A stretch of 64,000 bases of DNA from Reticulitermes speratus (lineage: Eukaryota > Arthropoda > Insecta > Blattodea > Rhinotermitidae), in the NCBI GenBank assembly GCA_021186555.1, contig JAJKFL010000006.1, forward strand, positions 1,460,501 through 1,524,500, in the 5' to 3' direction. This document shows positions 47,363 through 57,395 of this stretch, in pieces. The translations under genes were made by a program, and so were the position numbers. The first letter of the stretch is position 1; the number at the start of each line of letters is the position of its first letter. Under the pieces are notes generated by a model. That model worked only from the letters and a program-made list of their open reading frames with translations. It was not told where the DNA came from and made no database searches.

Positions 47363-50300
47363 CTGCACCACAGGGAGTAACAATGCAGTCACTGCTAGCC
47401 TTGGTTTCAACATGGTGCTTAGGGAAATGACAGCATCACTACTGTCTTTCTCGTACATTTCAAACTTGGCACAAGATAAACTTCTGAGCTTATATATGCA
47501 AGATTTAAAGTAGGTGGAATCTCATTTTGAGGGAACTTAGAATATACCATGATTTGTAAATTCTGTAACTAATAATTCTGAGACTTACAAAATTTTCATG
47601 TTATTAACAAGTATCCAATGTTCCCTACAAATATCTTAACGTGACCCAACCCACTGGGTTAATTATTTAAAAAGAAAACAATAAGTATCATTTGAATACA
47701 ACAAATATTTGTTATAGCTGTTGGTTCTCTGTAACCAATATACGTAGTGTTCAATGGATGGTTACTGGTTTTCCCTACAAATTACATTTTTTCATCTCAG
47801 AGTGCCCCTGTGTGAAGGCAATGACAACTGCAAAGGGCTGAGTTAAGTACAAAATTAAGTAAAACAGCTCGTACCTCTATCTCAACATCAGCTTTGTGCC
47901 GCAGCAGAATTATGTAAAACAGTTTGTACCTCTATCTCAACATCAGCTTTGTGCCGCAGCAGAATTACGTAAAACAGTTTGTACCTCTATCTCAACATCA
48001 GCTTTGTGCCGCAGCAGAATTACGTAAAACCGCTTGTACCTCTATCTCAACATCAGCTTTGTGCCGCAGCAGAATTATGTAAAACAGTTTGTACCTCTAT
48101 CTCAACATCAGCTTTGTGCCGCAGCAGAATTACGTAAAACCGCTTGTACCTCTATCTCAACATCAGCTTTGTGCCGCAGCAGAATTACGTAAAACCGCTT
48201 GTACCTCTATCTCAACATCAGCTTTGTGCCGTAGCAGAATTACATAAAACCGCTTGTACCTCTATCTCAACATCAGCTTTGTGCCGTAGCATAATTTCGT
48301 AAAACAGCTTGTACCTCTATCTCAACATCAGCTTTGTGCCGTAGCAGAATTACGTAAAACAGCTTGTACCTCTATCTCAACATCAGCTTTGTGCCGCAGC
48401 AGAATTACGTAAAACCGCTTGTACCTCTATCTCAACATCAGCTTTGTGCCGCAGCAGAATTACGTAAAACCGCTTGTACCTCTATCTCAACATCAGCTTT
48501 GTGCCGCAGCAGAATTACGTAAAACAGCTTGTACCTCTATCTCAACATCAGCTTTGTGCCGTAGCAGAATTACGTAAAACAGCTTGTACCTCTATCTCAA
48601 CATCAGCTTTGTGCTGCAGCAGAATTACGTAAAACAGCTTGTACCTCTATCTCAACATCAGCTTTGTGCCGTAGCAGAATTACGTAAAACAGCTTGTACC
48701 TCTATCTCAACATCAGCTTTGTGCCGTAGCAGAATTACGTAAAACAGCTTGTACCTCTATCTCAACATCAGCTTTGTGCCGTAGCAGAATCTTGATCACT
48801 TCAAGATGACCGTTCTGACTGGCCGCCTGCAGCGCTGTGTGTCCAGCAAACACTCCATTCACATCAGCATCTGTGCGCTTCAGAGACTCTTCGCACCTCT
48901 GTGCATCACCATTAGCAGCTGTTTTCACAAGTTCCTCATTTACATCACCAGACACATGCGTCTCAAACAGTTTCTTCAGCAGTGCACTTAAGCGCTCTGG
49001 AACACAAAGCACAAAACAAACACAACTCACAACATCAGTAGATAAGGAAGGCAACTGCCCAAGACACAAATCTGAATGCATCTGACAGATCAAATTTCAA
49101 CAAAAGGGGTTCAAAGTAAAACACAATCTCTCTCTCTCTCTCTCTCCCCCTCCTCAGACATATCTCTATTTCACAACCAAGACTCAGGTGAACAAATCAC
49201 AGCATGATAACAATCACATGTGAACTGTCAGATATGAAGTTCTCACAACAGTGCTGTTGAAAACTCGAGCCTTTCAAGATGTGACGCTGTGTCACTGGGT
49301 ATTTGCCGGCAGTTCTGAATGAAAGCAACTGGACAATACCAAAACATCATGAGGAAATACTGAGAGTGGCAACTGGATTCATCTGGCTCATAACAAGGTC
49401 TAGTAATGCGTTCTTGTGAACATGGAAATGAGCTCCATTAAAGACAGCTAAAGAACTGCCAGCTTCTCACGAAGAACTCTCTGTTTCTGTCAGCACCACT
49501 ACTGACTGTGGCCTGTGCTGCTGTAACGGTCCAGCTGGCAGCATTGCATTCTTTCAATACCAACACCGCTATTACCCTGAGTTCAAATGTGTGTTCACGA
49601 TAAAAATTTAGAACATGCATTTATACAGTCGAATCTCAGTGTTATCGATTAACTGTTGCCAGTAAAACCATTATGAATGTGAGAACCCATTTTCAATACA
49701 AAATGTCTATTTGATTGCAACAACTCATGAAATACCAGTAATAAATATATAAAGTAACCTAAATGGCATGAAAAAATCTGTTATTTTTAATAAAATATGA
49801 ACACGTCTTGGGAGCATAAAGTATAGGGTGTTCTTTTTTTTACCTGACCGTCAAGTGCCATCCTAACACTTGTTTGAGATTTTATTAGACTTTCTAAAGG
49901 TCATTATCAACTGCAATCATTTGTCCGGCTCCTGTCATTGACTGCTAAACCTCCCCGACATGTGGGGTACGACGCAACACTGGCAGAGTGTTGGGCCAGT
50001 GCTTATCGGTTGAGCACGGAAAAAAACACCCTATACATTAAATGATGGCATGAAGGCTCTCATTCTGGAACCTGTTATTGAAAAGTCAGAAAATGTTATG
50101 AAAATTGGTAATAATAGAAGGTCAAAATACCAGACACTGAGGTTCACAAACATGGAGACGATACCAGTAGCCACTTTATCATACTTAAGTCAGAAAGTCA
50201 GTTTTGGTTATTAAGAGACATACCTCCACTGGATGTGCCTGGTACAGTGCCATCTGATGAGGCAACTTTGGTGACGGCCACAGGATTGTATGTCCAAGAC

Positions 50301-53300
50301 GTGCCACACACTTCCACCTTGAGGTCGTTGTCGTGATAAATTTGTTGCACACGACCAATTTTCCCAAGAGTCTGCAATGAATACCTCAACATAGAGCATG
50401 ATCTGAGCATGACTGCTGCTTCAATAGAAGCAAACAGTAAGGTAGTAGTAGGAGGTGGTGAGCTGGGTAGCTCAGTCAGTAAAGTGACTAGGCTACTGGG
50501 GGATGACTGCAAAATTGGGAATCAATTGCGAGTGGGGGTCAGCTATAAGGCAACAGAAACTTTAACATATTATAAGCTAAAGAAAAACTAAGTAGGAACA
50601 GCCAGTCTATCCTAGAAATTTCCAGGAGTACCACTAAAGGAGGTTAAAATATACTTTAAAAAGGAATATTAATATACTTATACAAAAACATTCATTTGAA
50701 CAAGATAACAACAAACTGCTTTCACTCCCTTCGTGCAGAAACAAAAATATTCTGAGCATTTAAATATATTAATCCAGTGGTTTGCGAGAGGATTCAGTAA
50801 GCAATAAATACTCACTGGAGCCATTGCTTCAGCCCATTCACCATGTCCACGTTGCAGAATTTTTATACGTTCGAGATCACTGCATATCTGAACCAAGTCA
50901 CCGACAGTGAACTGCTGCTGTGTCTCACTGGGACCAGCACCTCCACTGGGGCAGCTACGGCAACTTTGGTAAGCACCGCAGGGTTGAATGTCCAGCGGTT
51001 CCCACTCGGATATGACACGACAATATCGTGATCTTCGTCGATGCCCACTACCGTACCGGTAGTGCCCAGGCACTCAAACATTCCATCAGTCCAGCCTCCG
51101 TGCCCATGCTGTAACGACTGCACAATCTCCAATTCCAAATCCACATTAACCTGAAAGCATGTGCGTTTATGTTTCAATTGCTTGTACGTATCTTTCACAT
51201 ATGGGACTAACACTTGTCGTTCTGTTGCCATATGTCAGCAGTCATCAGAACTGCTAAGACACTCCCTGGCCTACTCAATTTGAAGTCACACATTTTCAGA
51301 CTTACACAGTTTTAAAAAACTGCATACTGTTATTCCATCAAGTTTAGTGACTCATTATAAATGTAGCCGTCTTTATAGAACTGCTTATGAATCTGAGGTT
51401 TGGTACTTGAAAAATTTTATTTTATAAATAAAAAATGTAACACATGCTCAGACACATGTGTGTCTGTAGATTTTGTTATCCAAATTTAATACTGATGTTA
51501 ACACCACAATAATTTCAGCAGGGCATTATTGATTAGTCCAACAAAATGCACTTACAGTCAGTTTGCATATACTACCATTACATGATATTATCATCTCTGA
51601 AAGTTGTAGGATATGATGATGATGATAATGATGATGATGTGATGACGATGAAGATGATGATGATAATGATGATGATTATGTGATGATGATGATGAGATGA
51701 TGATGATGATAATGATAACAATATGTAATGGCAATGTATGCAAACTGACAGCAAGTGCATTTTGTTGGACTCATTAATAACTGTCTAATGCACAGAAAAT
51801 ATGATTCAACAGGGGAGCATACATTCATCGTTCATATTGCTACCGTCTGAAGATAAACTTGTTACATACATCCTCATCAGTTGAACGAGACTTCACAAGG
51901 TGTGGGATAAGATTTCTTGACTAAACTGTCTGGTATAATGAACACCTCTTTCTAGTCTATACAAGTCTACACACCTGATCTCCAATTTGCAGTCTATGTG
52001 GTCCAGAGCGGCCCGGTCCTTGTTCACCCAGCAGCGGCAAGTGGTCACGATACACTGTTTGTCCCTTTGCATCGTTCACAACTTTCAAATCAGCCTGTCA
52101 AATCATTTAAAATTCACAATTACAACTAATCCAGAGATAATTCCTTATTTAATCCATTTGGACATCTCATGTACCCCCTAAACATCAACATTCTCATCAA
52201 AAGGCACAAATTCACACAATGCCAGCTACATCTTATCACATTCATGACTTCATATATGGCTTATCTGCTGTAAACACAGAAACACCACAACACGTCAACA
52301 TAAAACACAAATGCTGCATCACATTTGGTAAGATCTGCAGTCCTCACAGCAGTCTTGCTGAGCATTGCGGTCTTCCAGGATGTGACATTGTGTCACTGGA
52401 TGAATGGTCGCCAACATTGTGAAGGTGTTATGACCCTTCAGGATGGGCCACTGTATTACTGCGAGGTAGCTTCAAACGTCTATAACTAGGAACATACAGG
52501 AACTGCCCACCTAATGACAGAGTGTCACACCAAAGAAGACTGGAATTTTCAACTTTTCTGTACATTACCAATCACATCATTTTGGGATTATGACTGACAT
52601 TCTAAAATAATGTACGTCTGTACTACCCCAAATTGTGTACAAAGAATGATCAGCGAGACACAATAACACTTTCTTTAAGTACGACTGTTCTCTGATCAGC
52701 AGGAATTGTTTAAAAGGAATCACACCTCACCAGCTATTTTCAGACCTCACAATCACATGAACAGCAACACTAACCATGCCCTCAAATCCGACGCGGTAAA
52801 GATTCTTGGCACCGTTATCCCATACGACATAAGCAGCTGAACGTGGACTTGCGGCAGACCAATCTTGAATTTCGTTCACTTTCCCACGGCGCCCATTACT
52901 ACCATCTTGGTCCTCCCACTGCCAGTCGACACCACGCACAACACGTGCTCCAGGAAAGATCCCACGGATAGCCACTTTCTTACTTTTTCGACGAGGCTCC
53001 AGTAACATTCTGAAATTATAAGATTCGAATTACCTGAAGTCTATTTGAAACCGTGCAAATCACAGGCCCTTTGCGTGGGAAGGAAGAACAGCAACCCGCT
53101 CCTGATTTACACTGACAGAATGCACGTGGACAGTGGATAACAACGCTCAAGGCTTCCGCCCTTCTGCCCACTGTTGTATTCCTCTTCAGCCCCAGTGGCC
53201 AGTGTCAATAACAAGTGCACGTCTTGGTAAATGGTACTAGTATTAACGTTCATCACAAACAGAATGGCTAAACAGCTGGAGGGGAATACGGAACAATAAG

Positions 53301-55328
53301 TCTGACAGAGACACTGAGAGGTTTCATCCATGGGATCTCTTTCTGTGGCCTCAAATAATGTTAACCATTCATCTGCCTATATACAATCCCACGAGTCACG
53401 CCCCAATCACTATGGTTATGACTGCTGCGCTCTCTGTGAGGCAAAGCAGAGGCACAAGAACACACCACAAAGTTCAGCATACTGCAGTTCTGGCTACTAA
53501 TTTTATGTAAAGGTAAAGTTCACACTAGAACAGGCCATGAAGGCCCAGAGGGGGAGTAGAGGTATAGCTCTACTCTTTCTTTAACCCTGGCACTAGATGG
53601 GGGTGGGTGGTCAACTCCACACCCCGACCGCTTTACCCCTGGGAAAGAGACCCGGTACCCATTGTATAGGAGGCTGGGTGGGCCCCAGGGCAGGTCTGGA
53701 TGGGTGCGGAAAAAATCGCCACCGCCGGGATTCAATCCCCGGACTGTCCAGCCCCTAGCGAGTCGCTATACCGACTGAGCTATCCCAGCCCACTACTAAT
53801 TTTATGTACTTACATCAATTCATAGTACAGATCATGAATATCAAATTATAGCAGCGGCTGCATCCGAACCTGTCAGTTTGTCCTGTCATTTCACAAGTAT
53901 TTGAAACTTGTCATTTAGTGCCTTTTACATATAGAATTACTACTACTACTTAGGTAAATAATAAACCACTACCAATATTGCCATTTTGTTGCCGCCTGTG
54001 AACTGACACAACGGATACCTATCTGAACATTCGAAATTATGTAATGCCACACCTCATTCACACTTCTCAACATCCAGGGTTCTGAAAAGGGCCACTGTTA
54101 CATCAGACTCTCCCTAATGGCTCCCTATGAGACTGTGATTCTGACTGGCCACGATCCTTGCAAATCCATCTACATAACTGATGCATTTCTTCGTCAAAAA
54201 CACTTCAATATCCATCAGAATATAATCCTGTCACCCTAAAGATGGAGGCAGGACATCCTTCCAAAATGTCAGCATCAACCTGTAACTCTGTGTGGTGTAA
54301 TAACCCATAAACCATCACTGGCATAAATAAGAATAATATACCTTTCACTACCAGGTGTGGTAATACGATAAAAACGATGACGGAGATGATGTTTATCCCC
54401 ATGGTAGCAAATTGAACAAAGGTCATAATTTCCACATTCAGCACATTTCCAACGAATTCCAAATATTGGCTGCTGATGACATGTGTCACACATTGTACCA
54501 TCATGTTTTACACCTGAAACAAATGATGACAAAACCAATAACCTTCCACTGTTTAACACAAGCACATTTCTACATACTTTGGTAACAGGTGAATAAATTT
54601 AAGAACAACTTTCACAGCAACCACACATACTTCATCCATACATTTGAAGGGTTCAAACGTAATGCACATGGAGATTCAAGTCTGCTGTGATGTAACAATG
54701 TATTATTGGGCAATTACTACTGCACATGATCTGTGTACAGCAGTGGACATTTCATTTTCTTTGGATCATGACCCAATAACTCACATGAAATTAATATTTT
54801 CTTCACAAAGCTACTACAACAATGGTGTTAGATTAAATTCCAGTTTACTTAAATGTCTGGCTGCAAGGGTCAATGTGTCCAGTTTCCACAAATTTTTACT
54901 GAATTTCAGATTACTGAAGGTTACCAGCTCCAGCAAACCATTCTAACATTTCTAAGTCAGGTAGTCCCACACTGCAAAGATATTTATAAATGCACACCTG
55001 TTGGAGCACTGTCCAATATTCGTAAGTCGTAAGCTCCTGAACATCTATAATTTGCAGCTGTACCATTATCCCAAACCACTACCACTTCTTCTGGCGATTC
55101 GAAATTTCTCACGGTCCCAACATGACCTTCGCCTCCATCCTGAAAATACAAATACAGGTTAATATCGCACACACGTACCCAGTCTGAGACAGAAAAATTT
55201 AAAATGTCACCGAGACCAAATCTAACCTGCTTTCCCCATTTCCAGTCTGGACCTCGAATCACACGTGCTCCAACGCCTTCCATCATAAATCTAGTAGTCC
55301 TACTCCCAGCACCAGCACCTCCATCCAT
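47165..55328 (-). CDS. mib1: mind bomb 1 E3 ubiquitin ligase, 5' nine coding exons (partial gene)
   Basis: RING-type E3 ligase that ubiquitinates the Notch ligands Delta and Serrate/Jagged and drives their endocytosis in the signal-sending cell. Nine minus-strand exons are joined by GT-AG introns: 55227-55328, 54998-55139, 54342-54513, 52775-53009, 51975-52094, 50816-51150, 50224-50371, 48755-48996 and 47165-47362. Exon phases agree throughout if one missing base in exon 6 is allowed, giving about 565 codons. Domain order is MIB/HERC2, ZZ zinc finger, MIB/HERC2, MIB repeats, then the first ankyrin repeats, as in animal Mib1 (about 1000 aa). The close match favours Mib1 over Mib2. The remaining ankyrin repeats and the C-terminal RING fingers are not seen and should lie beyond the left edge. 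Introns carry SINEs, MITEs and a splice-junction minisatellite. Confidence 0.95.
47871..48788 (-). repeat. 55-bp minisatellite made of the mib1 exon 8/intron 8 splice junction
   Basis: About 17 copies of a 55-bp unit with a constant register (start of first to last copy 880 bp = 16 x 55). Read on the minus strand, each unit is 36 nt of the exon 8 end (finishing GTTGAGATAGAG) followed by 19 nt of intron (GTACAAGCTGTTTTACGTA). The rightmost copy is the functional junction. Copies differ at a few sites (GCAGC/GTAGC, CAGC/CCGC, CAAG/CAAA), and each keeps GAG|GTAC. Reading past the true donor meets TGA after 13 codons. Confidence 0.97.
48755..48996 (-). CDS. mib1: mib1 exon 8: pre-ankyrin helix and first ankyrin repeat
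   Basis: The acceptor is GTTCCAG|AGCGC. The exon encodes [30 protein letters not shown] and [20 protein letters not shown], the entry to the ankyrin repeats that position the substrate in Mib1. It ends DVEIE with donor GAG|GTACAAG. The last 36 nt of this exon plus 19 nt of intron are amplified immediately downstream as a 55-bp tandem array, so this donor is followed by about 16 near copies of itself. Confidence 0.95.
49128..49146. repeat. (TC)n microsatellite
   Basis: TCTCTC run in mib1 intron 7 followed by CCCCCTCCTC. On the gene's strand it is a GA run. Confidence 0.85.
49225..49320 (+). repeat. Dispersed repeat family D, copy in mib1 intron 7
   Basis: GTTCTCACAACAGTGCTGTTG followed by GATGTGAC and TGTGTCACTGG. 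Matches 52335-52540 and, inverted, about 44780-44910. Confidence 0.45.
49625..50165. repeat. Dispersed repeat family C, copy 3 (mib1 intron 7)
   Basis: Shares CAACTCATGAAATACCAG, TTATTTTTAATAAAATATGA, GGGAGCATAAA and CACTGAGGTTCACAAAC with copy 2. A TA-flanked MITE (49824-50033) sits just after GAGCATAAAG. Confidence 0.55.
49824..50033. mobile_element. 210-bp MITE with TA target duplication in mib1 intron 7
   Basis: Inverted ends TAGGGTGTTCTTTTTTT and, on the right, its near complement (AAAAAAACACCCTA). Flanked by TA at 49822-49823 and 50034-50035. There is no coding capacity. It is inserted into a dispersed repeat copy (49625-50165). Features fit the Tc1/mariner superfamily. Confidence 0.82.
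50224..50371 (-). CDS. mib1: mib1 exon 7: end of MIB repeats
   Basis: The acceptor is TTGCAG|ACT. The exon encodes [20 protein letters not shown] and [18 protein letters not shown], the second MIB repeat of Mib1, then a Gly/Ser-rich stretch ending SSGG. The donor GGAG|GTATGT is in phase 1 and joins exon 8 to form the Glu of the conserved ERL. Intron 7 (48997-50223) holds a 210-bp TA-flanked MITE. Confidence 0.94.
50458..50540 (+). mobile_element. SINE tRNA-like head fragment in mib1 intron 6
   Basis: GGTAGCTCAGTCAGTAAAGTG matches the family A head and A box. The B box is decayed and the body does not follow. The fragment sits between mib1 exons 7 and 6, opposite in orientation to the gene. 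Confidence 0.6.
50816..51150 (-). CDS. mib1: mib1 exon 6: MIB repeat region with an apparent one-base deletion
   Basis: The acceptor is TTTCAG|GTTAAT. The first frame reads [20 protein letters not shown] and continues to PAVLTK. The conserved continuation [18 protein letters not shown], ending GEWAEAMAP, is in the next frame. The switch lies between about 50910 and 50965. One missing base (335 instead of 336 nt) accounts for it, and no intron fits in so short a space. The donor is CCA|GTGAGT. Either this is an assembly indel or the allele is frameshifted. The strong conservation on both sides favours an assembly error. Confidence 0.9.
51524..51781. mobile_element. Long-TIR MITE with internal (ATG)n in mib1 intron 5
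   Basis: The left arm (51524-51590) and right arm (51716-51781) are inverted copies sharing GTCCAACAAAATGCACTT, GTCAGTTTGCATA and CCATTACAT. Between them is an expanded TGA/ATG microsatellite (51614-51720). Target duplication is unclear. Confidence 0.78.
51614..51720. repeat. (ATG)n/(TGA)n microsatellite
   Basis: Imperfect trinucleotide run with TAATGA, TGTGATGA and GACGATGAAG interruptions, located between the inverted arms of an intronic MITE. Confidence 0.92.
51975..52094 (-). CDS. mib1: mib1 exon 5: linker into the MIB repeats
   Basis: A 120-nt, 40-codon exon in phase 0 at both ends (acceptor GACAG|GCT, donor CAG|GTGTGT). It encodes [22 protein letters not shown] and LQIGDQ, matching the Mib1 segment between the second MIB/HERC2 domain and the MIB repeats. 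No single reading frame above 60 codons covers it. It was found from homology and phase continuity. Confidence 0.9.
52335..52540 (+). repeat. Dispersed repeat family D, copy in mib1 intron 4
   Basis: GTCCTCACAGCAGTCTTGCT, GGATGTGACATTGTGTCACT and TTATGACCCTTCAGGATGGG. Related to 49225-49320. Confidence 0.45.
52775..53009 (-). CDS. mib1: mib1 exon 4: second MIB/HERC2 domain
   Basis: The acceptor is TTTCAG|AATG. The encoded segment includes [48 protein letters not shown] and YRVGFEGM, a complete second MIB/HERC2 domain. The donor ATG|GTTAGT is in phase 0. The 1.3 kb intron upstream (53010-54341) contains a minus-strand SINE at about 53515-53792. Confidence 0.95.
53515..53792 (-). mobile_element. 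tRNA-derived SINE, family A, in mib1 intron 3
   Basis: Minus-strand copy with head complement GCGAGTCGCTATACCGACTG, B-box complement GGGATTCAATCCC and body GGGGGAGTAGAGGTATAGCT. The tail (complement of GTAAAGGTAAAG) is at about 53508. It is very close to the copy at 15735-16048, suggesting a young subfamily. Confidence 0.87.
54342..54513 (-). CDS. mib1: mib1 exon 3: ZZ-type zinc finger
   Basis: The acceptor is GTTTCAG|GTG. The exon encodes [30 protein letters not shown] and then HLRHRF. The CX2C pairs and the terminal His residues of a ZZ zinc finger are all present. The exon ends in TTPGSER with donor AAAG|GTATAT, phase 2. It sits between the two MIB/HERC2 domains, which is the diagnostic Mind bomb order. 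Confidence 0.96.
54998..55139 (-). CDS. mib1: mib1 exon 2: rest of MIB/HERC2 domain 1
   Basis: The acceptor is TTTTCAG|GAT. The exon encodes [18 protein letters not shown] and continues through [12 protein letters not shown] to ILDSAPTG. The first MIB/HERC2 domain binds the N-box of Notch ligands in Mib1. The donor is ACAG|GTGTGC, leaving one base of a Gly codon. The preceding intron is only 87 bp and is itself open in frame, so unspliced reading would add about 29 residues. Confidence 0.95.
55227..55328 (-). CDS. mib1: mib1 exon 1: start codon and first part of MIB/HERC2 domain 1
   Basis: The chosen ATG is at 55328-55326. An upstream TTG in the same frame is unlikely to initiate. The N-terminus begins [10 protein letters not shown], a Gly/Ala/Ser-rich leader, and then reads [16 protein letters not shown], the conserved opening of the first MIB/HERC2 domain. 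A second in-frame Met pair (MMEG) lies just before the domain. The donor is CAG|GTTAGA, phase 0. The 5' UTR and promoter upstream could not be delimited. Confidence 0.92.
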
Positions 55329-55610
55329 CTTCAAACATACGTTCGCTGTATATATTCACGTTTTTAATCGGCAATGTGTACGAGTTCTTCCCCACATCAA
55401 ACTCTCCAACCTTCCATTTTAACCAGTGCTTCCGTAATATCTAAGCCATTCAGCGCGTTTGATATTCTTACATATCCAGGCTTGTCATGCCTACTCGATC
55501 TTACGTAGACGGTCGTGTGAACCGTATCACGACTGTTTACGATCCGTGACTATCACAAGTTAACCCTTCTTCATCTCTGAAATGAAACAATTGATATGTA
55601 ATTTTTATGG
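55329..55610 (-). promoter_or_regulatory. Presumed mib1 5' UTR/promoter side
   Basis: The segment directly upstream of the mib1 ATG is more GC- and CpG-rich (ACGTTCGC, TACGTAGACGGTCG) than the intronic DNA. No TATA box or initiator could be assigned. Inferred from position only, and a SINE follows at 55611. Confidence 0.3.
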
Positions 55611-55905
55611 GCTGGGACAGCGTAGTCGGTATAGTGATTAGACCACAGACTGGATGATCCGGGTTTGATTCCTGGCAGGGGCAATGGATTTTTCTCTTCT
55701 CCAAAAGTTACAGAAAAATCAGGTGTCCACCCAGCATCTATTCAATGCCTACCGAAGTTTTCGTTCCCCGGGTTAAAGCAGCTGGGGCGTGTAGTTGACC
55801 ACTTACCTCCATCGTTGTCGACATTAAGAATGAGTGGTGCTATACCTTTACTCCCCCTATATGCCTTCATGGCATGGACAGGGACAACTTTAACTTTTCT
55901 ATACA
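55611..55905 (+). mobile_element. tRNA-derived SINE, family A, upstream of mib1
   Basis: Head CAGCGTAGTCGGTATAGTG, B-box region GGGTTTGATTCCTGGCAG, body TAAGAATGAGTGGTGCTATA and ATATGCCTTCATGGCATG, tail AACTTTAACTTTTC. It lies about 280 bp upstream of the mib1 start codon. Confidence 0.85.
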
Positions 55906-57235
55906 GCTTATCAAATCCAAATAATTCTTGGTAATGCATATACGTTTACATAATTGAAACATAATGAAAGTTCTGTTTACCATTTGTTTATGTGAAAATT
56001 GTGGTCTGGGATTTGGAATGTGTCATGAACCGTCTGATGGCTGTTTCCAGTTTCCATCAAAACTACCAGAAAGTACACATCTTCAGCGGTGTGATGCCGT
56101 GTAGTCTGGTAGCTATTGCCATCATTTAGAAGTAAAAACTGTGCAACTTTAGGTAGACAGGCAAAGAGTGGGATATGAAATATGGTGGGCTATGTGACAA
56201 GAGCAGTGTAATTTAATTTCACACTTCTGCATATTTCAAATCAAAAACCTAAAGGACATTTTTAAACCTACACATTTTATATCATGTTCTGTAACACAAA
56301 ATTATGCTGCACACTTTTACACACTTGTGATATGCTGAAAATTGTCTTCCATCATATATGAAAACTGAAACATTGTGTAAGACAGGGGCATGTATACAGG
56401 CTGGAGTGGCTGAGCCCCACCAACATTTAACACCTCAATGTATAGTGCTAAATACCTAGTTGTTTGATCAATTATAATTTCTTTGCATTTAGTATAGCAT
56501 TAAAAGCAGCCTCATGATTTTCTAATTTGTTACAATTAAGTCTGTCACAAAAAGGTTTCTCAAATACTGCAGAGATCTCCTCTTTCCGCATTTTGTTTAC
56601 TGATGCTATCAGTTACTTCGACTATACACTGTGATGGTAAATGAATTAATATGGCTCTACAGCACCGTAGAATAATAATTGACAAGTAAAACCCAAAATA
56701 ATTGAGAAATGCCTGTTACAGTGTCACACTTGGCCACCAGAAATCCACACATTGCAGTGGGATCAAAACCTTGGTCTCTGCAATGAGACGTTAAGTAACT
56801 GCCTGAGCTATGTCATCACCCACACAGAGATGTGGCTGATACTGCAGACGATTACTGTTTTCTGTGAGGCAGCATATTCCTCCAAATAGCCAAAAATTTC
56901 CACCACAGTAAATGGTGTCACATCCGAAACATAATATTTGTAATCACTGACACGAGAACTTTAAATCACAGTTGATCAGCAGAAGCCAGGAACATCTAGA
57001 TGCTGTTAAGTCAAGCAAACAGAATAACTGAAACCCAATCACAGTCAGTAAATTTGCAAGTGACAGAATACATCTGTAGTACTACAAATACAGGAATAAT
57101 TTGACTATCTAAAAGATTAAGGAGCCCCCAATAACCAAAAAGGATGATTTTTTGTGGTAAATAGTTCCCCAAGCCTTGATAGGTGTTCTAAGTCTAGTAT
57201 GAATTGAAAAAAAAACTTAATTCTAGACATCAATT
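55906..57235. other. AT-rich intergenic or intronic DNA
   Basis: Only a diverged tRNA-like SINE head (56745-56827) recognised. An upstream non-coding mib1 exon could lie here but nothing in the sequence shows it. Confidence 0.5.
56745..56827 (-). mobile_element. Diverged tRNA-like SINE head
   Basis: Minus-strand reading GACATAGCTCAGGCAGTTAC and GGTTTTGATCCCACTG resembles A and B boxes with roughly tRNA spacing. The body is not recognised. Confidence 0.45.
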
Positions 57236-57395
57236 GCAAGAAAAACAATTCATTAACACTATACCACCAGAACATTTGTGGATTAGGGAATAAAACTATT
57301 GAATTAATAACTTTTCTTTATCCTAATTTTCCTGATATTCTATGTCTCACTGAACACCACCTAAATCACAATTAGAGCATACTTATGTTGATAAG

